Positions 57,842 through 64,000 of a DNA stretch of 64,000 nucleotides are shown piece after piece. The DNA is from Asterella californica (Eukaryota; Streptophyta; Marchantiopsida; Marchantiales; Aytoniaceae). A program made the position numbers and the translations under genes. Numbering within the stretch: the stretch's first letter is position 1; every line of letters starts with the position of its first letter. The notes beneath the pieces were generated by a model. It saw only the letters and a list, made by a program, of their open reading frames with translations, had not been told where the DNA came from and did not search any database. The DNA lies in the NCBI GenBank assembly GCA_036924285.1, contig JAYKYS010000018.1, positions 868,001 through 932,000 on the forward strand, read 5' to 3'.

Positions 57842-57871
57842 CACCCATGTACACTCAAGTGTACATGGGTG
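57842..57871. repeat. Perfect 14-bp inverted repeat
   Basis: CACCCATGTACACT, two bases, then AGTGTACATGGGTG. A shorter stem GAATAA/TTATTC lies immediately before it (57822-57842). Confidence 0.85.
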
Positions 57872-58050
57872 TTTAATATATGTTAGAAACATGCATTTAA
57901 CACACAAATTAATCTTTTTAGTTTTTTGACTAAAATTTTATTTTTCCAAGAGTTTGGTCATAAATTAAAATATATCTGAAATATATTTTACTATCGTTGA
58001 GATCGACTGGATCTCTAGAAGAACAACCCTATAGTTCTTAGACTTAAAGC

Positions 58051-58107
58051 ATAAGGACCAGGGTCCGAGTGTCATACGCGTAAGGACCAGGGTCCTAGTG
58101 TCAGACG
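58051..58107. repeat. Two tandem copies of a 28-bp unit
   Basis: TAAGGACCAGGGTCC followed by GAGTGTCA or TAGTGTCA occurs twice back to back with few differences. Confidence 0.75.
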
Positions 58108-58444
58108 AGGACGAGTGCGTTGGTTCATTCCGTGGACAAGAATTCATAGCAGAAGTCTCCTGAAAGTGAAAGGCGGTCCGGACTCCTGTGCCTGCTGTAT
58201 AGCACGATCTCTTTCTGTGCTATTTCCCACTTCAGAATGGCAGATGTGTACGGTCTGATGTGTACTGGTCCAGGCATCAAAGACCACATTCGAACTTGTT
58301 TCTCAAGGTCCTATTCTTGGCGTTTCTCGAGACTTCGTAGTATAATCGTCTCGCGTTGACGTTCGTGGACATTTTGTAATTTGTCCACAACTCACTCTTT
58401 GTGTTTTTCTCGTGTAACTTTGCTCTTAAACCACATATACAAAT

Positions 58445-58912
58445 GTGTTTTGTAGCGGAAACTTATCACAGTTTCTAGGTTCGGTAATAAGGGGGCAGAG
58501 CACATACGCGATTAATCTTTTTAATAAAGCTGGAGTGCAGAAGTCCACGCACATTAAGGATTTCCAAGGGGTATTATCCCAGGGTACACTCTCCAAAGAA
58601 TTAGTGAAAGCACAATACACCGTAGCGTACATCTCACCAACTGTTCTCTGGGCATTCACTTGTGTACATGTATACATCCACCTCTTCAACTTGTTAGCGA
58701 TGTCATGTTCAGCCCATGTGGAGACCGATATCACAAGGCTTGGACAAACGTGCTACACCCAGCCGGATCTTTACCGCAAAAGCAAACTGATTTTTACAAA
58801 TCACCTGTTATATTTGAAAACAAAAACCGGTTACTTCTACAGTGGGATATTTAATATACCGACAACTCAAGAATATTTTCTCGAGCAGTGCTTGCAGATT
58901 CTTGCTCGCTAG
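58445..58912 (+). CDS. Unrecognised open frame of 155 codons
   Basis: The plus strand is open from ATG 58445 to TAG. The product is mildly hydrophobic in the middle (VAYISPTVLWAFTCVHVYIH) and matches no family I know. The minus strand is also open for about 100 codons over 58426-58734, so coding is not established. It lies in the AT-rich zone away from the recognised retroelements. It may be chance or a relic. Confidence 0.15.
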   Translation: MFCSGNLSQFLGSVIRGQSTYAINLFNKAGVQKSTHIKDFQGVLSQGTLSKELVKAQYTVAYISPTVLWAFTCVHVYIHLFNLLAMSCSAHVETDITRLGQTCYTQPDLYRKSKLIFTNHLLYLKTKTGYFYSGIFNIPTTQEYFLEQCLQILAR

Positions 58913-60290
58913 AACCCGGTGGACTTGACGTGACCACCACAAGTCAACCCCGCCGTAGTCAACCCCGCCGTCAGGGGAACTTAGTCTTGAACCCGAGTCC
59001 CGACCCGAGCAAGGTCAGTCAAACACTAAGACGACACTAAGGCATGCTGATGTATATGCAAGAACGGTCAGATCCAATTGATTGACGAGATGCGATCAGA
59101 TTTTGACGATCGTAGATGCATGCAACCTAGAAAGAAAATAAAAGAAAAACAAAAAAGAAAGAAGAAAGATGCATGCAACCTGAGGTTTTGGAACTAGGGA
59201 AGGAAAAAGACAAGCATGAGGTGAAATGCAAATTCATTTCAATTAGTGGTTGTAGTTCAGTCTGGAAGAAGATATTATAATCATATGAAAAATAATTCCA
59301 CCTGGAGGGAAAGTAGATTACTGGTCAAGGATGTATAATAAACAGGAAAAAGACAATTCTATAAGAATGAATCTAAATTTAATTTTACACTTTGAACAGT
59401 TCAAAAGCTTTGAAGAACTCAGTTAAAGTTTTAAAAATACAAAGAAACACTTTGCTGCAGAGCTGTGAGAAACAAGAATAGAACTATAAACTCAGGAAAA
59501 AGAGTTATTTATAAGAATTACTGGAATAAATTCTCTATGTTTTGCTTGCTTTCCAGAAAAGAGTTCCATGGTGGTTAAAGGGTAGACGAGAAAAAGGATA
59601 GTGACAATGAGAACGAGAATCGGACAATGACCTAAGAATGTGATCTTTCATTGGTACATGCATAAAAAACTGGTACCTAAGAGTTTAATACTAGATGTTA
59701 ATTGTCATCTAACTACAGTCAGGGGATTATACAAGCATAAATATTACGGAATACAATTTTCTTCGATATATGTGTAGGCATATTCTTTAACTGTTATACA
59801 GCAAAACCATATTGATATTTCTTTCAAATTTATAATTTGATTTTTATTATACACAAGCCATTATTATAATGACTTATGGATCAAGAACAAACACAGACGT
59901 GTAGACAACCCGTTTTCCATGTTTAGCGTCGACATTCTTTTCTCCTTCTACCGGTAGGAAATCTATATGTCACAAAGCTGACATGGACATTTCAGGTTGC
60001 TTGAACATCGGATTACAGTCTCTGACAAGTGAAGGTTCCAACCCAGTCAAGAAACGTTGAAGAAGGTTTGGCCAAACCCGACGAATGTCTTAAGCCTCAG
60101 CGCTAAGAGTCTTCTTACTATCATTAATTGAGGTTAAACGCGTGTGAGTGAGTTCTGGCCGCGATGCTGTCCGTGATCACCTAATCGACTAAGTCCCGAT
60201 GCGTCTTCTTATCAGTGGTTCGACGGCGTGAGATTACACGAGAGGGAAGTATACACTTTTAGCAGCGGCATGCGGCCACACGCAAGAGAA
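58913..60290. other. AT-rich intergenic stretch
   Basis: Small direct repeats are present: TCAACCCCGCCGT twice (about 58945-58972) and AGATGCATGCAACCT twice (59111-59182). No coding domain was recognised. Confidence 0.4.
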
Positions 60291-60299
60291 AACTGAAAT

Positions 60300-60372
60300 C
60301 TAAGATTCGAACTCCAGACCTCTTACCTCTTGCTCTACCTTTCACATTACCTTACCTAGCCCCTAAATTTGC
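60300..60372 (-). repeat. tRNA-like segment, possible tRNA-derived SINE
   Basis: On the minus strand GGTAGAGC (A-box-like) is followed about 20 bases later by GGAGTTCGAATCTT, a good match to the Pol III B box. The cloverleaf stems do not pair well, so this is not a functional tRNA. The arrangement is typical of the head of a plant SINE. Confidence 0.3.
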
Positions 60373-61760
60373 TTCGAAAAGCATAGACATATAAATCATA
60401 TGCACATCTGCTCGATTCCACAAGCCTGCCCAGGCTTGCACGTTTCTGGTGCGCCATAACTCGTTGTAAGAGGAGGCGTAGCGCTTGGGGTATTAAACCA
60501 CAAGTACTAGAATAAAAGCTCTAAACTCTTTTTGTATCAAAGGTGTGGTAGTTTAGGTGGTGTGGATTTTATTTGGATTTCTATTTTTTCTAGAGTTTAC
60601 GGAGCCAAATCAGGGTAAGAGTTTGAGACTAAGTTTGAGAACAAACCAGCTACTACGACGTTTGGTTGCTACGAAGATAATTTTGGAGCGAAGTTGTTTG
60701 GACGAAGTGGTTATTTCTTGAAGTTTTTTTGTTGGATAAGTGTTTCTTACTAGTGAACTTCGTACTTCGTGTTAGGTGAGAACTTTACATGAAGTATTTC
60801 CGAGAGTAAATTGTAGTAGAAAAACTTATTATGAAGATACTTAGGGTTTATAGTGAGAGGCTACTTAGTAGCACTTCAGCAGTACTTCTTTGTTGAGACT
60901 TGTTATCCGTAGCTCTGTATCTTTGTCGTTCTTGAGGTCCCTTACCTGTTGCGTATATGTTATGTTATTTGTTAGAGTTATCAACTCTGTCTTGTTGGAT
61001 AGATCTGAGTTTGATCTCTATCTAGAGTGATTTTTGCCAGTGAGAATAAAAAACAGCTATAAAGAATCACCTTTGTCACTTGTTAACTTTATTTGGATGA
61101 TATTTACTTGCATCTCTGTGGATTCAATCCTAACATTACTACTTTCTAGCATCTTTTAGTTTTCTTGTGTGTTACAAGTCTTTATCCTTCTTATGTTTCT
61201 TTTACATACAACAACTTGTAATGGGTTGTTGGTTGGCAGAGAAATCTAAAGACTTAGCTTGGGAAGGTAGAGGTTTAAGGTTCAGATCCAACCGTGAGCA
61301 AATGGTTACATTGCATACCGGTCCTTGCAAGGAGAGTTGCGATGGTTGTAATTGCGGTTGCACTTGCGATATGCGACTATTCGAGGAGGAGGTTAGCGAC
61401 CATCGATTCGCATGTTTCATCCTGGCGATTATATCTATCTACAGCAGACTGCACCGACCACATTGGACGTGACCGCAAGGCGTACCATTTTACGAGTGCG
61501 TGAGGTGTTATCTTCTGGAGTACTCATGTTAGAAGACCGTGATGGTGTTGTTTGAAAGGACCATGTGCGTAATTGCGCATCATGTCATCTTCCCAACATC
61601 GATGGTACAGTTAACTCAAGCTTAGCAGTTGTATGGACGGGCTTGAGGTGTATGTTATGTGGATCTGTTGGTGGAGCAGCCCGTATGTTGGTGTGTAATG
61701 GTTGTTCTAGAGATTGACACATGTCATGTTTGACTCCACCTCTCAGTGTTGTTGTCTCAT
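60373..61760. other. Stretch without recognised genes
   Basis: The region is AT-rich to about 61160. Frames at 61167-61472 include a cysteine-rich patch (CKESCDGCNCGCTCD) but overlap open frames on both strands and show no domain. It ends at the segmental duplication starting at 61761. Confidence 0.35.
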
Positions 61761-63350
61761 CAACTTTCAGCTTCTCGAAACAACAATCAACTCACCTAGA
61801 AGAGTATATAGTGAAACACTTGATTGGAAACATCCAGATCTAGATCCAACCTTGTCAATCCACATACCTCTGCACAACCATATACCCAGTGTAATCCTAG
61901 ACAGAAAAACACGTTATACGATAATGCAATGAGACTCGTCTTGTTGTCTCATCTCTCTTCACATACTAGTATCGCTGTAATCGTATGTCAGCTTGCAACA
62001 CCGCTATCAAACTAGTGCTGATCTCTCTAAATAGATCGAACACACACACACACCCTCATGAGAATACTGTCAAATAATGGATGTGGTATCCAATGGCGAC
62101 AAAGGGACAAGTTCTGTGGCCAGAAAGTCACTCAACTCTTCCACTTATGGTACAAAGCTTTCTTCCAAGCCTGTTGTATCAATTGATCAACATACTCTTG
62201 TAATTCCTCTCTCGAACTCCAAAGTGGAACATCCAAAGTCAAAAAAACTACTCCACTCATATTGGATAAGGTCTCCATCCGCATGTGCATTGCCTTCCAA
62301 TAACTCGCCGAGTCAAGTGACAATTAAACTGTATGCTGCCGTAGTCCCTGAGTAGTACAATTTTTAGAACTAATCACTAATCAAGATTATCGTGAAACCA
62401 ATATGGTGTTACTAAAATAAAAATCATATACACAATATTTGGAGAACTAGTGCTGATCTCTCTAAATAGATCGAACACACACACACCCTCATGAGAATAC
62501 TGTCAAATAATGGATGTGGTATCCAATGGCGACAAAGGGACAAGTTCTGTGGCCAGAAAGTCACTCAACTCTTCCACTGATGGTACAAAGCTTTCTTCCA
62601 AGCCTGTTGTATCAATTGATCAACATACTCTTGTAATTCCTCTCTCGAACTCCAAAGTGGAACATCCAAAGTCGAAAAAACTACTCCACTCATATTGGAT
62701 AAGGTCTCCATCTGCATGTGCATTGCCTTCCAATAACTCGCCGAGTCAAGTGACAATTAAACTGTATGCTGCCGTAGTCCCTGAGTAGTACAATTTTTAG
62801 AACTAATCACTAATCAAGATTATCGTGAAACCAATACGGTGTTACTAAAATAAAAATCATATACACAATATGTGTAGAACGATGAAATAAATCATACCAC
62901 TGTAGTGGAAATGAACAGTTTCATACAGAAGAAATTCAAGTTATAGTGACAAGCGTACAGAACACCGTGTTGTGCAACACTAAACATCGTTCTGATTTGC
63001 AACACCGCTATCTAACTAGTGCTGATCTCTCTAAATAGATCGAACACACACCCTCATGAGAATACTGTCAAATAATGGATGTGATATCCAATGGCGACAA
63101 AGGGACAAGTTCTGTGGTCAGAAAGTCACTCAACTCTTCCACTGATGGTACAAAGCTTTCTTCCAAGCCTGTTGTATCAATTGATCAACATACTCTTGTA
63201 ATTCCTCTCTCGAACTCCAAAGTGGAACATCCAAAGTCGAAAAAACTACTCCACTCATATTGGATAAGGTCTCCATCCGCATGTGCATTGCCTTCCAATA
63301 ACTCGCCGAGTCAAGTGACAATTAAACTGTATGCTGCCGTAGTCCCTGAC
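61761..63350. repeat. Segmental duplication followed by tandem array (three units)
   Basis: 61761-62430 duplicates 56209-56865. From AACTAGTGCTGATCTC the unit starts at 62010, 62445 and 63014 (and 56458 in the left copy). The units are about 435, 569 and at least 337 bp long, differing in how much of the right part is kept. Each carries a (CA)n tract of variable length. Each also keeps a minus-strand frame of about 63 codons (56578-56769, 62132-62323, 62565-62756, 63130-63321). The last unit continues without a break into the retroelement relic at 63350, so the others probably derive from it. Confidence 0.85.
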
Positions 63351-63410
63351 TTAGCTGCACTAACTCTCTCGCTAAACCATAGTAATAAGCTACCCCGGTG
63401 CCCCGGTGTT
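63130..63410 (-). pseudogene. Relic frame downstream of the protease, possible methyltransferase-like piece
   Basis: With a frame break, the minus strand reads GLARELVQLSQGLRQHT and then LDSASYWKAMHMRMETLSNM. It follows the protease/GWQS segment of the same relic. In some plant and algal Gypsy elements a cytosine-C5 methyltransferase-like domain follows the protease, and this stretch loosely fits its start. The match is weak, no catalytic motif is visible, and a stop (TAA) separates the two parts. Treat as unrecognised unless a profile search agrees. Confidence 0.2.
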
Positions 63411-64000
63411 CTCTCTTTCGGGGTGATTATCGCTTGGTCCTTCGGATCCTTCTTTCCCTTGTACGGCTTGATGGGATCTTCTCATCCGTTTGCTATTCAT
63501 TGGATCGTGTTTTTCTCTACTCACACGTCTCTCATAGGACTGCCAACCTAGCCTATAAGAGGTAGTCTCCTCCATATTCAATCATGAAATCCATGAGATA
63601 CAACACCGTCTCACCAACCAACACATCATAAGACTCTACACATGTCACAATGACCTTGGCTTTCACCATAGAACCGTCTGTAGGGTGGTCTGGCTGAACT
63701 CTCACTATCAGCTCCTGATATGTCATGTATGTGATCGATCTCGTCTATCCTCTGAGAAATGTCTGAATCTGGAATAGACACCTCTCTATATCAACCTTAT
63801 GTAGGCCCCTAGCAATAGTTGATGTCTTCTTTAACATCAAGGGCGGCCCTCCAAAGTCCAATAAGACTCTCTAGGGTCTATACACTTGCTCAAAAGACGC
63901 AACTATGCAAAATATACCATTGATATTGTCCAACGGCATCACACTTGATGTCAACCGAGCACGGTCAATCGTCGATCTAGCTGATAACTTGTCCATCCTA
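63411..64000 (-). pseudogene. Retropepsin-like protease region of a Gypsy element (family H), truncated by window edge
   Basis: Minus-strand translation with a few stops gives VLLDFGGPPLMLKKTSTIA (active-site region, DFG in place of DSG), then VDIERCLFQIQTFL, SITYMTYQELIVRVQPDHPT, VTCVESYDVLVGETVLYLM and EETTSYRLGWQS. This order matches the protease part of a Gypsy family found in plants. It continues past 64000, where gag would lie. Confidence 0.55.

Larger units (their letters stand above)
56866..58444. other. AT-rich stretch without recognised genes
   Basis: The first 140 bases continue the repeat unit (also 62865-62998). The rest is AT-rich and different in base composition from the retrotransposons. 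It contains a perfect hairpin (57842-57871) and a tandem duplication (58051-58107). No domain was recognised on either strand. Confidence 0.4.

Noticed and set aside
58426..58734. Minus-strand frame of 102 codons
   Set aside because: Overlaps an equally plausible plus-strand frame; no start context, domain or conservation.
61167..61472. Cysteine-rich 101-codon frame
   Set aside because: Both strands and another plus frame are open here; the cysteine cluster matches no family I know and there is no supporting context.
1..64000. CRISPR array, bacterial operon or intact rRNA/tRNA genes
   Set aside because: No regularly spaced short repeats and no prokaryotic gene order; the only tRNA-like match is degenerate.

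Overview
This window is eukaryotic and almost certainly from the plant lineage (streptophytes). It has long LTR retrotransposons of the Ty3/Gypsy type, a primer-binding site of the kind typical of plant Tat/Athila-like elements, a chromodomain-bearing integrase relic, TATA boxes inside LTRs, and a fragment of a plant-type MULE/FAR1 transposase. Several reading frames resemble elements I associate with early-diverging land plants or charophyte algae, but the sequence alone does not settle the species. I see no intact host gene, rRNA, confident tRNA or CRISPR array. The window is a heterochromatin-like pile of nested transposable elements.

Layout of 1-41.8 kb, using my own family letters. A family C Gypsy element (C1) sits in an old MULE-type transposase gene and ends at 30109. 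C1 is interrupted by a family D element (D1, minus strand, running off the left edge to 19383) and by a solo D LTR (D2, 19805-26663, target duplication AAGGA). The D1 5' LTR is itself split by a complete family B element (7257-18068, two 2406-bp LTRs, target duplication GCGC). D2 is split by a solo C LTR (20654-21566, target duplication GCTC). To the right, an old B copy (B2, 30595-41790) is split by another solo D LTR (D3, 32779-38737, target duplication ACAAC) and by an unclassified 1.5-kb insertion (39165-40682).

Layout of 41.8-64 kb. Next come an LTR-like AT/CA-rich region, a minus-strand chromovirus relic (integrase plus chromodomain), a decayed D LTR piece, and two family C copies facing each other as a large imperfect palindrome (46951-50817). 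These are followed by relics of a B-like gag and another Gypsy RT, a solo B LTR in the opposite orientation (B3, 53381-56371) containing a captured piece of D LTR, an AT-rich stretch without recognisable genes, and a segmental/tandem repeat block (61761-63350) running into a retroviral-type protease relic at the right edge.

The most interesting signal is family D. Its LTR is about 5.95 kb, far longer than usual, and in sense orientation it contains its own frame of about 760 codons (best copy 34808-37090): an N-terminal globular domain, an acidic/serine-rich linker, a basic patch, a long coiled coil and an acidic tail. D1 shows that this frame lies inside the LTR, because the LTR ends 19 bases before a primer-binding site followed by gag and pol. 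D2 and D3 show the same 5.9-kb unit alone with exact 5-bp target duplications. Family D is also saturated with the hexamer GAAGAC/GTCTTC. Family B is the young, probably recently active element: its LTRs look identical, gag starts in a perfect Kozak context, and pol sits in the -1 frame at a run of five T.
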